Part shown: positions 38,481-47,501 of the stretch, one piece after another | Layout of the letters: each line of letters opens with the position of its first letter | How positions within the stretch are numbered: the stretch's first letter is position 1 | Source of the DNA: a virus | DNA: 51,842 nt | IMG/VR virus record: IMGVR_UViG_3300028800_002455 | Span: 1 to 51,842 of that record | Strand: one strand, 5' to 3' | Notes under the pieces: generated by a model | Seen by the model: the letters and a program-made list of their open reading frames with translations, nothing else | Databases searched by the model: none | Told to the model about the DNA's origin: nothing | Position numbers and translations under genes: made by a program

Positions 38481-39992
38481 ATGACTGGCGGTCGCATCAT
38501 TCTGCCTCCCACGAATCCATCGCTGGATGCCAATGGCAAGCCGGTGAATGGTGCGACGCTGACCTATTATGAGAACGGCACCACCATGCTGGTCTCAATC
38601 TATTCCGATATCGAACTCACGGTTCCACTTGCCAACCCGTTGACTTCCGACGCAGCAGGTGTCTTTCCGCAGGTTTGGGCGCCGAATGGAGTGGGATATT
38701 CGGTCAAATGGTCGCGGACCGGCTTGGGCGATGTCACTTTCGATGACATCTTCCCCGATCTCGATTCCAGCGCCGTCGGAACATTCGTTTCTTTAAACCA
38801 GTCCCAGGTCTCCCTCGGGAGCAACGTCAACACGTCGTTCGGAAATCAGGGCGTCGGTCTGATTGAAAGCGCCTTTACCTGGACGGATAGCACAACCGGT
38901 GCAGGAACAGTCGCGACCGCATATGCCTCGCTTTTTGGTGCCGTAACCTTTGCGACCCCACTCAATGCCATCACGATCACGAATGCGTACGGTCTTTATC
39001 TCAAGGACCCCGTTGCCGGCGCGCATGTCACGCTGACAAACAAGTTTGCTCTCGGCGTTGATAGTTTCCAGTGCGTCGGCGCTCTCAATTACGGAGGCGT
39101 GACCCTCGCCAACAGCGTAACTGGAACAGGGAGCATGGTGCTCAGCACCAGCCCGACTTTCACCGGTACCGCGAATTTCAACAGTGCCCAGGCTGTTTCA
39201 TTTTCTGTCGGAGCTGGAGTTGTCTTGTTGAGTTCAGCAAGCACACAGCTCAACATATCGACGCCGGGCGTAAATGAAGGCGGTGTTATTGCCTCGATCT
39301 TCGGAACGCACACTTCAACACCCACATCGATTTTCGATGTTGCGAGTAGTGGCGCGAATAACACCGCGACCGGCCTTCAAATCCAAAAGCACAGCAGTTC
39401 TGGCAGATCGATAAACGCTGCCGGCACGATCAATGCCTCTGGCGCCGACTATGCCGAATATGAGCGCAAGGCAGATGGTTGTGGCGATATCGCCAAGGGT
39501 CAGATCATAGGCTTCGATGCTGATGGCAAGCTGACCGATAAATGGTCAGCCACAAAATCCTTCGGCATCAAGAGCACGGCTCCGGCCTATGTCGGAGGTG
39601 ATACATGGGGTTCCCACGAAGCTCTTGGGATCGATCCTGTCGCGCATCCTGCACCGGTAACTCGCGGCGAAAATGAAACGGATGCGGATTGGAAAAAACG
39701 CTCCGCGGAATATGAAACCGCGCTCGCAGCCTTCCAGGCTCACAGGAAAAAAGGCGCGGCCGCAGCGGACGCAGCCCGTATGTCTTTCGATCGCATCGCT
39801 TACAGCGGAAAAGTCCCCGTTAATGTGACGGGAGCCAACCCCGGTGACTACATCATCGCCATCCAGGATGGTGACGGGATCGGCGGTCAGATCGTGACGA
39901 CTCCGACTTTCGAGCAATATCGCATGGCCGTTGGGCGCGTGCGCAATATCGGCACTGACGGCCGCGCAATCGTCGCGGTCATCGTTCACTAG
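38481..39992 (+). CDS. Tail fibre/spike with C-terminal processing domain (503 aa)
   Basis: N-terminal GGRIILPPTNPSLDANGKPV then YYENGTTMLVSIYSDIELTV PLANPL is a virion-attachment domain common to podovirus fibres. The middle is beta-repetitive and Thr/Ser/Ala-rich. The C-terminus (GADYAEYERKADGCGDIAKG, QIIGFDADGKL, SFGIKSTAPAYVGGDTWG) resembles peptidase-G2/intramolecular chaperone domains that trim themselves after trimerisation. Probable receptor-binding protein. Confidence 0.82.
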   Translation: MTGGRIILPPTNPSLDANGKPVNGATLTYYENGTTMLVSIYSDIELTVPLANPLTSDAAGVFPQVWAPNGVGYSVKWSRTGLGDVTFDDIFPDLDSSAVGTFVSLNQSQVSLGSNVNTSFGNQGVGLIESAFTWTDSTTGAGTVATAYASLFGAVTFATPLNAITITNAYGLYLKDPVAGAHVTLTNKFALGVDSFQCVGALNYGGVTLANSVTGTGSMVLSTSPTFTGTANFNSAQAVSFSVGAGVVLLSSASTQLNISTPGVNEGGVIASIFGTHTSTPTSIFDVASSGANNTATGLQIQKHSSSGRSINAAGTINASGADYAEYERKADGCGDIAKGQIIGFDADGKLTDKWSATKSFGIKSTAPAYVGGDTWGSHEALGIDPVAHPAPVTRGENETDADWKKRSAEYETALAAFQAHRKKGAAAADAARMSFDRIAYSGKVPVNVTGANPGDYIIAIQDGDGIGGQIVTTPTFEQYRMAVGRVRNIGTDGRAIVAVIVH

Positions 39993-40032
39993 GCCCTAAG
40001 CGGGCTCCAAAATTCCTACAATGGAGAGTTTC

Positions 40033-41469
40033 ATGAAGCGACTTCTTGTTGCTGCCTTTGCGCTGTCTGCTGCGCTATTCGCCTGGCATCCGGCAGACGC
40101 CGCATCCATCAATGGGATGGAGCAGGTTGTCATCTGCGATCCGACGACCAATCAAGGGAAGAACTGCGCCAAGCCTGACTCCAGCGGGAATCTGCCCATA
40201 ACAGGGTCGATCAGCGCGAGCTTGAATGGCTTCACGCCGACTGCGGCGGCGACGGCAAATGTCACGGATGTGGTCAATACCTCTCAGGACGTGGCACTTC
40301 CCGCCGGCACCGATGTCGTGGTCACGAACAAAGGCTCGGTGGACGTCAACTTCCGCATCCAGGTTGGAGCGGGCACGGCTGTTTCGACTGATCAAACCCT
40401 GAAGGCCGGAGCCGCTATCGGCCTTCATGTCGGTACAGCGACCCATCTTAGCGTCATCGCGCCGACAGGGACCGGTACTGGAGCAACCGCGGGCCAGGTG
40501 AACATCCAGGGCGGTGCTGGACTTGCGACGGGATACGGTGGCAGTTCGTCTTCCGGAAGTAGCGGTGCCATCTATGGACCGACGGCAACCGGTTCGGCCG
40601 CGGCCAATCCTCCCGTCCAAGCTGGCGGCACGATAAACGGCGGCGCGACCGGGAACGTCCAGGGCTTTGCCATGAAAGCGGCCAGCACGGCGCCGGCCGC
40701 TACCGATCCGGCCCTCGTTGTTGCTGTAAGCCCGAATGGTGGTCAGGCCACGGCAGCACTCCAGCCCACCAACGCAGCCCAGGGCTCAACCACTTCAGGA
40801 CAGACAGGACCGCTTGTTCAGGGCGCCGTCACCACTTCGGCCCCGACATATACCACGGCCCAGACCAATCCTCTGTCTCTCGACACCGCCGGTAATCTCC
40901 GGGATGTCGAAAAGAACAGCGCGTCGATCCTGTCCGCTGTTCAGGGCGCGATCCCGGCTGGCACCAACCTCATCGGTAAAGTTGGTATCGATCAGACGAC
41001 GCCGGGCACCACAAACGGTGTTCAGGTCAATGCCGCGCTTCCTGCCGGTACGAATGTCATCGGCAAAACCAGCATAGACCAGACCACGCCGGGAACAACC
41101 AATGCGGTGCAGGCAATCGCGGGGACCACGGGCGGCACTACGCCGTTCACACTGACCGCCGCCGCCTCGACAAATGCCACGAATATCAAGGCGTCTGCCG
41201 GACTCGTGGATCATGTCAGCGTCTACAATATTTCCGCGACACCGGCTTGGGTGAGTTTTTACGACACAGCCTCAACGCCAACTTGCGGGACCGGAATAAA
41301 ATACCAAGTCTTGGCCCCGGCTAATTCAACTTCCGGCGCTGGCGCTGTCGAAGATTACGCAATCGGCGTAGGCCACACCTCAGGCATCGGTATTTGCTTC
41401 ACCACTGGCATAGCGGGAACGGGCAACGTTGCCGCTTCGTCGTACGTGGTCAACGTTTTCTACAAGTAA
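40033..41469 (+). CDS. Exported repetitive protein 1 (478 aa)
   Basis: MKRLLVAAFALSAALFAWHP ADA is a Sec signal peptide with a likely cut after ADA (residue 23). The mature protein is Thr/Ala/Gly-rich and beta-repetitive; residues about 306-332 and 335-361 repeat PAGTN-IGK--IDQTTPGTTN. A C-terminal globular part (GLVDHVSVYNISATPAWVSF) is common to tail-associated proteins. A signal peptide is unusual for a virion component. GGAG 7 nt upstream sets the start. Role unknown; perhaps a surface or tail-associated fibre. Confidence 0.75.
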   Translation: MKRLLVAAFALSAALFAWHPADAASINGMEQVVICDPTTNQGKNCAKPDSSGNLPITGSISASLNGFTPTAAATANVTDVVNTSQDVALPAGTDVVVTNKGSVDVNFRIQVGAGTAVSTDQTLKAGAAIGLHVGTATHLSVIAPTGTGTGATAGQVNIQGGAGLATGYGGSSSSGSSGAIYGPTATGSAAANPPVQAGGTINGGATGNVQGFAMKAASTAPAATDPALVVAVSPNGGQATAALQPTNAAQGSTTSGQTGPLVQGAVTTSAPTYTTAQTNPLSLDTAGNLRDVEKNSASILSAVQGAIPAGTNLIGKVGIDQTTPGTTNGVQVNAALPAGTNVIGKTSIDQTTPGTTNAVQAIAGTTGGTTPFTLTAAASTNATNIKASAGLVDHVSVYNISATPAWVSFYDTASTPTCGTGIKYQVLAPANSTSGAGAVEDYAIGVGHTSGIGICFTTGIAGTGNVAASSYVVNVFYK

Positions 41470-41473
41470 TCCC

Positions 41474-42253
41474 ATGAAGAAAATCATCGCCCTCGCTCTC
41501 GGCTTCTGCCTTTGGGCAGCGCCAGCTTTTGCTGGCATCGCTATTATCTCGGGGACTGCGACGAATGGCGCGCAAACCGCGATCACATTCAACGCTGGAA
41601 CTGCTCTGGCATTACAGCCGACTTCTTCGATCCCATCGGGAAGTCTGGTTCTCATGTTCATGTCGAACAACACCGGCGGGAGCGCGACCACTGGGTGGAA
41701 TTGTGCCGATACAAAGAGCAACACATATCATAACGTTGGCGGCCCATCCGCCGTCACTGCCGCTGGCGTAGAGACTAATTGGTCATTCCTGACGTCCGGG
41801 CTGACCACAAGCGACACCGTCACCTGCACGCAGATATCTGGGCCATCCGGGATCGCTGGCCAAATGGCGGCCTTTTCCGGTGTGGCCTCCCAAGATAGTG
41901 TTGCAACACCATCTGGCTTTTCCACGACTACGTCCTCCACATCTATCACCGTGGGGCCAAGCGGGACGCTCAACAGCCCATGTCCTGGCACTGGCTGCGC
42001 GCTTCTGACCTGTAATACACTCTGGCGGAACACCGGTACGATTGGAGTTGATGCAAACTTCACGCCCTTTACGTCCGGGGCGTCACAAGCGGCTGGTATT
42101 GGATACTGGATAGTCTCAGCGACCACCGCACGAAGCTGCACCAACACAAATACCACCTCCGACAGAAATGCTGGCGATCTCATCGTCTTCAAGGCGTCGG
42201 CAAGCGCGACGACAACCCCCGCCGGTCTCACAACGCTCGGTGCCGGGCCATGA
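41474..42253 (+). CDS. Exported protein 2 (259 aa)
   Basis: MKKIIALALGFCLWAAPAFA is a clear Sec signal peptide. The mature part is a Ser/Thr-rich beta protein (ITFNAGTALALQPTSSIPSG, SLVLMFMSNNTGG) with six or more cysteines that could form periplasmic disulfides. It starts 4 nt after the previous gene and overlaps the next. Resembles jelly-roll or Ig-like tail proteins; no family named. Confidence 0.72.
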   Translation: MKKIIALALGFCLWAAPAFAGIAIISGTATNGAQTAITFNAGTALALQPTSSIPSGSLVLMFMSNNTGGSATTGWNCADTKSNTYHNVGGPSAVTAAGVETNWSFLTSGLTTSDTVTCTQISGPSGIAGQMAAFSGVASQDSVATPSGFSTTTSSTSITVGPSGTLNSPCPGTGCALLTCNTLWRNTGTIGVDANFTPFTSGASQAAGIGYWIVSATTARSCTNTNTTSDRNAGDLIVFKASASATTTPAGLTTLGAGP

Positions 42254-43716
42254 TGAAGCGCTTCATATCACTCATAGTCGCCGGTATTTTCATCTTGGCG
42301 ACACTGCCAGTTGTCGCCCCGGCTCCCGCACGGGCATGGACACATGGCACATCCGCCAGCTGCCCATATGCTACAGACAATGGTTGTGCCGCCGCAAATC
42401 CGAACGGCTCTTTCCAAAATGCTGGGCTTCTAACATCGGCAACGCAAAGCGGACAGAATAGTCTGCTGTACCTGCACCCGATGACTTTCAATATTCCGGC
42501 GGTCGATTATCCGATTGGCCCGGATAAGACGCTCACGCCGCAAGACCCCCGAAACATCACGACGGGAAATAGCGGAGGGGCTTGTGCCTGGGATGGAACA
42601 GAAGTTGGATGTTCAGGCAGCGGTGTTCTCACCGGCGTTCTGAACAACTACGATTTCTGCGGCAGCAAGATCGGCAAAGCAGCGGTCTCTGTCTATGCCG
42701 GTGGCACTCCTTCCGCTGGGAGCAGCCTAACGATCACCAACAGCTATTTTTGTCTCCAGGCGAGTGGAGGGGGGCAACTCTCTTGGGGAGGCGGCGGCGG
42801 AAATAATTGGAGTTTCGTTTACAAGAATAACCAATGCGACGGCACCTCCGCGACATCTTCCTCGGATTATTGCCTAAGAGATGATGTCGATGCCGTCGGA
42901 ACGTCGGTAGATGTCGAGTATAGCGCGTTCACAAATCAAAATGTTCCGCGCGTTTCCACAGGTCTGACCAACGCGACATGGAAGTTCCGGTATAACTTCG
43001 TACAAGGGCTTAACGATATCTCTACCGCCATTCACGGCGAGATCATGCTGCGCAATTGCACGGGCGCACGAGCAAATTGTACCTCCACAGAGGACGACAC
43101 CGGCAATTTCATTGTCTGGAACAGGATTGCAGTTCACTCACAGAACAATGCCACCTTCTTTCCAAGCGACGGCGCGAGCGATGGGCTAACACTCGGCTTT
43201 GTAAATTTCGTCAATAACGTGGTCGTTACCAACCTGGCGGCCGATGGTATCGCTAGCGTCGGCAATGGCCTTTTCGGCCAGCGGGCCTCGACACTCGGAA
43301 ACGTCACCATCACCGGGAACTGGCTTGACGCCAGTGGATCAGGTGACTGCGGCATCAGCGGCGCGGTCAGCGGCGGCAACACAGTTGGAGCGCAACAGAC
43401 CGGAACGGTGCTCAACGTCACAAGTTTAAGCGGCAGCTTTGGAAACAATCCTATCGAGCCTGGCTGGCAGGCATTTCATTCGGCCTATACCACATCGTCC
43501 ATTACGTCCTTCGGGACCGCGAGTGGCAACACTGGCACTTACAACATGAGCGGTAGCTCGCAATCCGCAGGTCCGGATAGCAATTGGACGCTTGTCCCTG
43601 GATTTACCAGTCAGACCCTGACTGGCAACATGTTGCTCAACGATCCAAGCCACACGGGCTCTCCGACTGCAATCGGATATACCGGCCCTCAGATGGCAGC
43701 GACGAACTGCTTCTGA
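42253..43716 (+). CDS. Exported beta-helix-like protein 3 (487 aa)
   Basis: MKRFISLIVAGIFILATLPV VAPAPARA is a Sec signal peptide. Repeated short strands (SLTITNSYFCLQAS, NWSFVYKNNQCDG, VDVEYSAFTNQNV, KFRYNFVQG, NVTITGNWLDASGSGDCGI) indicate a right-handed parallel beta-helix as in pectate lyases and tailspikes, with cysteine pairs. It could bind or cut a surface polysaccharide. An ATG at 42250 is one codon earlier. The last 28 nt overlap the opposing acyltransferase gene. Confidence 0.75.
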   Translation: MKRFISLIVAGIFILATLPVVAPAPARAWTHGTSASCPYATDNGCAAANPNGSFQNAGLLTSATQSGQNSLLYLHPMTFNIPAVDYPIGPDKTLTPQDPRNITTGNSGGACAWDGTEVGCSGSGVLTGVLNNYDFCGSKIGKAAVSVYAGGTPSAGSSLTITNSYFCLQASGGGQLSWGGGGGNNWSFVYKNNQCDGTSATSSSDYCLRDDVDAVGTSVDVEYSAFTNQNVPRVSTGLTNATWKFRYNFVQGLNDISTAIHGEIMLRNCTGARANCTSTEDDTGNFIVWNRIAVHSQNNATFFPSDGASDGLTLGFVNFVNNVVVTNLAADGIASVGNGLFGQRASTLGNVTITGNWLDASGSGDCGISGAVSGGNTVGAQQTGTVLNVTSLSGSFGNNPIEPGWQAFHSAYTTSSITSFGTASGNTGTYNMSGSSQSAGPDSNWTLVPGFTSQTLTGNMLLNDPSHTGSPTAIGYTGPQMAATNCF

Positions 43717-44792
43717 AGCCAACGCCGCGTGGGTAGGTCGTAATATCTGTCGAGCAAAATCACAGCGCCAAACAGCGATGCGATGAACGCGATCTCCAAG
43801 GTCATTGGAGCATCTATCCGCTTTGTGAAGTGTGAGAACAGATCGATCCACGAACCTTGTAGAATATAGATCCCGTAGGACGCGATACCTAGTGCTGAAA
43901 GGGCAGGGGATGCGGCACTTGAAGCGGCCGAAGACGCCCCGATCCAGACGATCAGCGGAAACACGAAAATAGTCGCCGCCAGATCAAACGCCGGTTGATA
44001 GACAGCGCCGGGGTGAGCGCCCAGCACGGTCAGCAGCATGGCGCACGGAATCAGCGGCGACAGGTGCAGATGGGCCGGCGTCGCTTTCCATATTCGATGC
44101 AGAAGCACGCCACAGAAAAATGAATAGCCAACCCTGATGAACCCGGCGACGAGAGTGTGCCACTGATAGCCATTATCCATGACGCCCGTGCCGGATGCAG
44201 AGCCGAAGCCAGCGGTTCTAGTCAATACAGTGCCGGTCAAGACCAGAGCCATGACGGCAACAAATATCGCCAGATTGCGGTTGCTGATGCGTCGCCAAGC
44301 GATTGCCCACCAGGCGTTAGCAGCCAACTCAAAAGACAGTGACCATGCCGTTAAATTGAGCGGAAGAAATCCCGACGGAGTTGGAAGAAATAGGACTGAG
44401 AAAAGCAAAACCGACCAGCTGATTTCGTGCCCGCGATGCCCTGAAACCAGTTGGCCATATCCCCACACCGCCAGCGCGAGCATGATCGTAAGGCCATAAA
44501 GCGGGTACAGCCTGATCAGGCGCATAGTCATGAAGCGCCGCGTGGAAAGGCCGGATGCAAGCCTTTGGGCATAGGCGTGTGAAAGCACGAACCCGCTCAG
44601 GACAAAGAAAAAGTCCACGGCGAGATAGCTCTCGAAGAGCGGATTGTGGAAATACCGCAGATGCCGCGTGACGACGGCGATGGCCGCTATTCCACGCAAA
44701 CCATCGAGCACGACAAAGGACCGATCTTTGGCCTTCTCTTCTAGTAGAGATAGGGCTGGCGTGTCGTCCGCTATGGCTGCGGCTTGCGTCAT
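43689..44792 (-). CDS. Acyltransferase family 3 (OafA-like) membrane protein (367 aa)
   Basis: VLDGLRGIAAIAVVTRHLRY and VDFFFVLSGFVLSHAYAQRL at the N-terminus are the signature of acyltransferase-3 proteins, with about ten membrane spans in total and the conserved RHL-type motif and YPLYGL/TAWSLSFE segments. Such phage genes acetylate O-antigen or capsule and so change the host surface against further phage adsorption. Leftward among rightward genes, so likely expressed in the lysogen with the small gene before it. Confidence 0.9.
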   Translation of the reverse strand: MTQAAAIADDTPALSLLEEKAKDRSFVVLDGLRGIAAIAVVTRHLRYFHNPLFESYLAVDFFFVLSGFVLSHAYAQRLASGLSTRRFMTMRLIRLYPLYGLTIMLALAVWGYGQLVSGHRGHEISWSVLLFSVLFLPTPSGFLPLNLTAWSLSFELAANAWWAIAWRRISNRNLAIFVAVMALVLTGTVLTRTAGFGSASGTGVMDNGYQWHTLVAGFIRVGYSFFCGVLLHRIWKATPAHLHLSPLIPCAMLLTVLGAHPGAVYQPAFDLAATIFVFPLIVWIGASSAASSAASPALSALGIASYGIYILQGSWIDLFSHFTKRIDAPMTLEIAFIASLFGAVILLDRYYDLPTRRWLQKQFVAAI

Positions 44793-44801
44793 GTGTTGGC
44801 G

Positions 44802-44933
44802 CTAATTCGGCCACAGGTGCGTGGGCCAAATTGGCTCCACGCCAGTGCTCAAGAGAATGCATCCGCCAAAAAGCAGGACGAACATTCCCAACATAGCGAT
44901 ACGGCTGATTACCGCCTTCGTGCGCTCGGACAT
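44802..44933 (-). CDS. Small membrane protein before the acyltransferase (43 aa)
   Basis: MSERTKAVISRIAMLGMFVL then LFGGCILLSTGVEPIWPTHL: one membrane span. GGGGAG lies 8 nt before the ATG; ends 9 nt before the acyltransferase start, forming a two-gene operon. The frame runs on upstream but without a good start. Role unknown, perhaps a partner or leader. Confidence 0.65.
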   Translation of the reverse strand: MSERTKAVISRIAMLGMFVLLFGGCILLSTGVEPIWPTHLWPN

Positions 44934-44995
44934 GTTCGCTCTCCCCAGCGGCTTAGGCCCGCACCCTATCCCTCCCACCCCGGACAGATCAACCG

Positions 44996-45400
44996 ATGGC
45001 CTTTTCCCGCCAAATTGCTGCCCTGGTGGCCTTTTGCGAGGCCTCAAATGCCAACCCGTCCGAGCGCCGGTGCGTGGTTCACTCGATGTTCAACAGGGTA
45101 AAGAGCGGTCGATATCAGCCGACTGTGGCCGGGGTATGCCTCAAGCGATTCCAGTTTTCTGAGTTGAACGACGACAAGCCAGATAACGACAATCTGGAGC
45201 GTGGAGCAAACGCTTCTGATAGCGATCCGGTCATTCTGGACTGCCTCGCGGCTTTTGATGAAGTGATTGCCGGGGCGTTTGATCCCACCGGCGGCGCCAC
45301 CCACTACCACGACAAGTCGATCTCCCCGCCGTCGTGGACAGTTGGCGCAACCATGTCGCTCGAAACGCCGAAGTTCTTCTTCTACCGGGACGTGAAGTGA
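44996..45400 (+). CDS. SleB-like cell-wall hydrolase, probable endolysin (134 aa)
   Basis: FCEASNANPSERRCVVHSMF NRVKSGRYQP, CLKRFQFSE and FDPTGGATHYH with SPPSW fit the hydrolase-2 (SleB/CwlJ) fold; Glu16 in the first segment is the likely catalytic acid. These enzymes cut the glycan strand of peptidoglycan. No signal peptide, so a holin would release it. First gene after the conversion operon and first of the lysis region; GTGA overlap with the holin-like gene. Confidence 0.82.
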   Translation: MAFSRQIAALVAFCEASNANPSERRCVVHSMFNRVKSGRYQPTVAGVCLKRFQFSELNDDKPDNDNLERGANASDSDPVILDCLAAFDEVIAGAFDPTGGATHYHDKSISPPSWTVGATMSLETPKFFFYRDVK

Positions 45401-45546
45401 TCGCCATTCTGCTGGCCGTCCTCATCACCACGCTACTTTTCGGAGCGGCCTTTCGCGCGGCTGGCTTCAACTGGCGCACATCATGGCTGTTCGCAGCGCT
45501 TATGGCGGCCGGCCTCGGCGCTTCTGCCGCCTATTACCTCAACTAA
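45397..45546 (+). CDS. Holin-like two-span membrane protein (49 aa, GTG start)
   Basis: Reads from GTG with a first span (IAILLAVLITTLLFGAAF), a short loop (RAAGFNWRTS) and a second span (WLFAALMAAGLGASAAYYL). The GTG overlaps the endolysin stop. Small size, two spans and coupling to an endolysin suggest a holin or antiholin. Confidence 0.65.
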   Translation: MIAILLAVLITTLLFGAAFRAAGFNWRTSWLFAALMAAGLGASAAYYLN

Positions 45547-45675
45547 TCCCTCATCGCCCAGCCCTCCTTGCGGATGCCCCTCCGGGTCATCGTGTCGTTC
45601 GGCTCCCTCCAAACGATGTGCAGGGAGGGTTGGGCCATGTGGGCATCCCGCTCGCATGTAACCCGGAGAACTGAA
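45547..45675. other. 129-bp spacer with G/C-rich inverted repeat
   Basis: Holds CCCTCC/GGAGGG complementary blocks (about 45608-45633) that can form a hairpin in the leader of the next gene. No gene seen. Confidence 0.3.
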
Positions 45676-46059
45676 ATGGACATCAATCAAAACGGAAAAG
45701 ACGACCTGCAGGAAATCAAGGATGGTTTCGCGCAGCTTGTGACGGACGCCAAGAACCTCGACGCCACGGCGCTGGTCAATGACCTGAAGAATGGCGCGGC
45801 ATGGACCGTCAACTATGTGACGGACCTGTGCGACGAAGCGCAGACTATCTTCAATGCCGTCATCACCAAGGTGAAGGCCGAAAGCGCCACGCTGGGCGAA
45901 GCGGTAGCCAATGCGCTCACCCTGCTCAACAATCCTTCGCTTCACACCGCCTTCGGCGCGGCTCAGACCACCATCCAGCAGTTGATGGCGATCGGTTCAG
46001 ACGTCATCACGAAGGTCCTCAGCCTGCTGAGCGCCCTTCCGGCTGCGGTCGGCGCCTAA
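45676..46059 (+). CDS. Helical lysis-region protein (127 aa)
   Basis: MDINQNGKDDLQEIKDGFAQ starts a largely amphipathic helical protein (LVNDLKNGAAWTVNYVTDLC, AAQTTIQQLMAIGSDVITKV). No membrane signal at the start. Function unknown. GGAG precedes the ATG. Confidence 0.7.
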   Translation: MDINQNGKDDLQEIKDGFAQLVTDAKNLDATALVNDLKNGAAWTVNYVTDLCDEAQTIFNAVITKVKAESATLGEAVANALTLLNNPSLHTAFGAAQTTIQQLMAIGSDVITKVLSLLSALPAAVGA

Positions 46060-46478
46060 TGGCAATCGGGAAGGCTGGCACGCTGGTTTTATTGCTGGCC
46101 TTCCTGCTGCCGCTTTTCGGCTGCGCCGCGCTCACGGATGCTCTCGCACCGCCATACGTCCCAGTCCCTATCCACGTCTACGACATGGCCGCATTTGAGG
46201 CCGATGTTCTGGAATGTCGGCAAGCTGGCGCGAATTACAAGCCGCACTTTTCGTTCGGTGCCGTGGCTTCCAGCGCCGTCAAGGGCGCGACAGCAGATAG
46301 TTCGCTTGTTCCCCTATATCCGCCAGTTCTCGCATGGGGCGCAGCTGGCGGGGCTGCCGGCGCTACAGCGGATGGCCTGGACGTGATGTCAGGCTCGCAC
46401 GCCGCGGTTTTCAAAAACTGCCTGCACGACGAAACCCAAATCGATCATTCAGCCGTCCTGGTCAACCCGAAGGAGTAA
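46059..46478 (+). CDS. Lipoprotein of the lysis region (139 aa)
   Basis: MAIGKAGTLVLLLAFLLPLF then GC gives a lipobox LFGC with the modified Cys at residue 22. The mature part has a glycine-zipper stretch (AWGAAGGAAGATADG). Could be an outer-membrane spanin-like component or a structural lipoprotein; no inner-membrane Rz partner is obvious. ATG overlaps the previous TAA. Confidence 0.7.
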   Translation: MAIGKAGTLVLLLAFLLPLFGCAALTDALAPPYVPVPIHVYDMAAFEADVLECRQAGANYKPHFSFGAVASSAVKGATADSSLVPLYPPVLAWGAAGGAAGATADGLDVMSGSHAAVFKNCLHDETQIDHSAVLVNPKE

Positions 46479-46481
46479 CCG

Positions 46482-46922
46482 ATGCACATTGACCTTTCAC
46501 CTCTGATCCCCGTCATCAATGGCCTGATCGTCGCCGTTGCTGGAATGCTGGCCACTGCGACGCCGGTCATCATTGCTTATGGCGTCATCTGGCTCCGCAA
46601 TCATGGCATCGCGGTCAAGGCCTCTGATCAGCAGAATGCAGTCAGCCGGATCAACGCGACCATCGCCAATGGCTTGAACTTCGCAACCACCGAGGCGGAC
46701 GTCGGGGTGCAGAAGCTCAATGTCGAAGTGAAAGACCCGGTGGTCGCAAAGGCGGTCAACTATGTCATCGCCCAGTCGCCGGACTTGCTCAAGAAGGTCG
46801 GCCTGGACCCGGAAACCACCGAAGGCCAGCAGGCTCTCGTGCGCCTTGTCACCGCCAAGAGCGCGGCGCCGGCTGTGCCGACTTTGAACGTCGACGCGAA
46901 TGTCAGCGGGGGTAAAGCCTGA
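46482..46922 (+). CDS. Holin-like protein, LLH-type layout (146 aa)
   Basis: One long membrane segment at residues about 9-37 (IPVINGLIVAVAGMLATATP VIIAYGVIWL) and an amphipathic helical remainder (NYVIAQSPDLLKKVGLDPET). This layout is like LL-H-type phage holins. Assignment tentative. Confidence 0.6.
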   Translation: MHIDLSPLIPVINGLIVAVAGMLATATPVIIAYGVIWLRNHGIAVKASDQQNAVSRINATIANGLNFATTEADVGVQKLNVEVKDPVVAKAVNYVIAQSPDLLKKVGLDPETTEGQQALVRLVTAKSAAPAVPTLNVDANVSGGKA

Positions 46923-46924
46923 TC

Positions 46925-47164
46925 ATGTTCTACCGTCTGATGGGATGGTGGATCAGATTGCAAGCCTGCCGGATGGCTGCACAGGTCATGCAATCGCAAG
47001 GAATGGGGACACCTGAAGAAGGGCCGTGCCCCAAGCTTTGGTCATCTGTCGTCTTCTTTGAGCGTTACATCATGGAAGGCGCGGAAGGCACTTGCGACGA
47101 TTTTGGCCCGAAAGAGCCGGTTGAACTCAAGGCGGTAAAGCCTAGCGCAGAGGCTAAGCCATGA
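46925..47164 (+). CDS. Small protein (79 aa)
   Basis: MFYRLMGWWIRLQACRMAAQ is an amphipathic, aromatic start; PKLWSSVVFFERYIMEG follows; C-terminus acidic with Pro/Lys. May associate with the membrane. ATGA overlap with the next gene. Confidence 0.65.
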   Translation: MFYRLMGWWIRLQACRMAAQVMQSQGMGTPEEGPCPKLWSSVVFFERYIMEGAEGTCDDFGPKEPVELKAVKPSAEAKP

Positions 47165-47490
47165 CTTTCGCGACGATCCTTTGCTTGCTGATTGTCGGTC
47201 ATGCGCTGGCGGATTATTCGCTTCAAGGTGACTTCCTTGCCCGCGCGAAGAACCGGACATTACCCATCCCCGGATTCCCCTGGTGGCAGGCCCTAACGGC
47301 ACACGCGGTCATTCACGCTGGGACAGTCGGTATCATCACTGGAAACATCGCGCTTGGGCTAGCTGAGTTGGTTGCGCACTGGGTCACCGATGATCTCAAG
47401 TGTCGCGGCAAGATTGGCTTAAACACCGACCAAGCGATTCACATCATCTGCAAAATCGTGTGGGCGACTATTGTCGTCGCGTCCCGATAG
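47161..47490 (+). CDS. DUF3307 membrane protein (109 aa)
   Basis: FATILCLLIVGHALADYSLQ GDFLARAKNR followed by LTAHAVIHAGTVGIITGNIA and AHWVTDDLKCRGK match DUF3307, a membrane family with conserved His and Asp residues and unknown activity. Three membrane segments. In the lysis region, so a lysis or membrane role is possible. Confidence 0.82.
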   Translation: MTFATILCLLIVGHALADYSLQGDFLARAKNRTLPIPGFPWWQALTAHAVIHAGTVGIITGNIALGLAELVAHWVTDDLKCRGKIGLNTDQAIHIICKIVWATIVVASR

Positions 47491-47501
47491 GAGGGATATT
47501 C

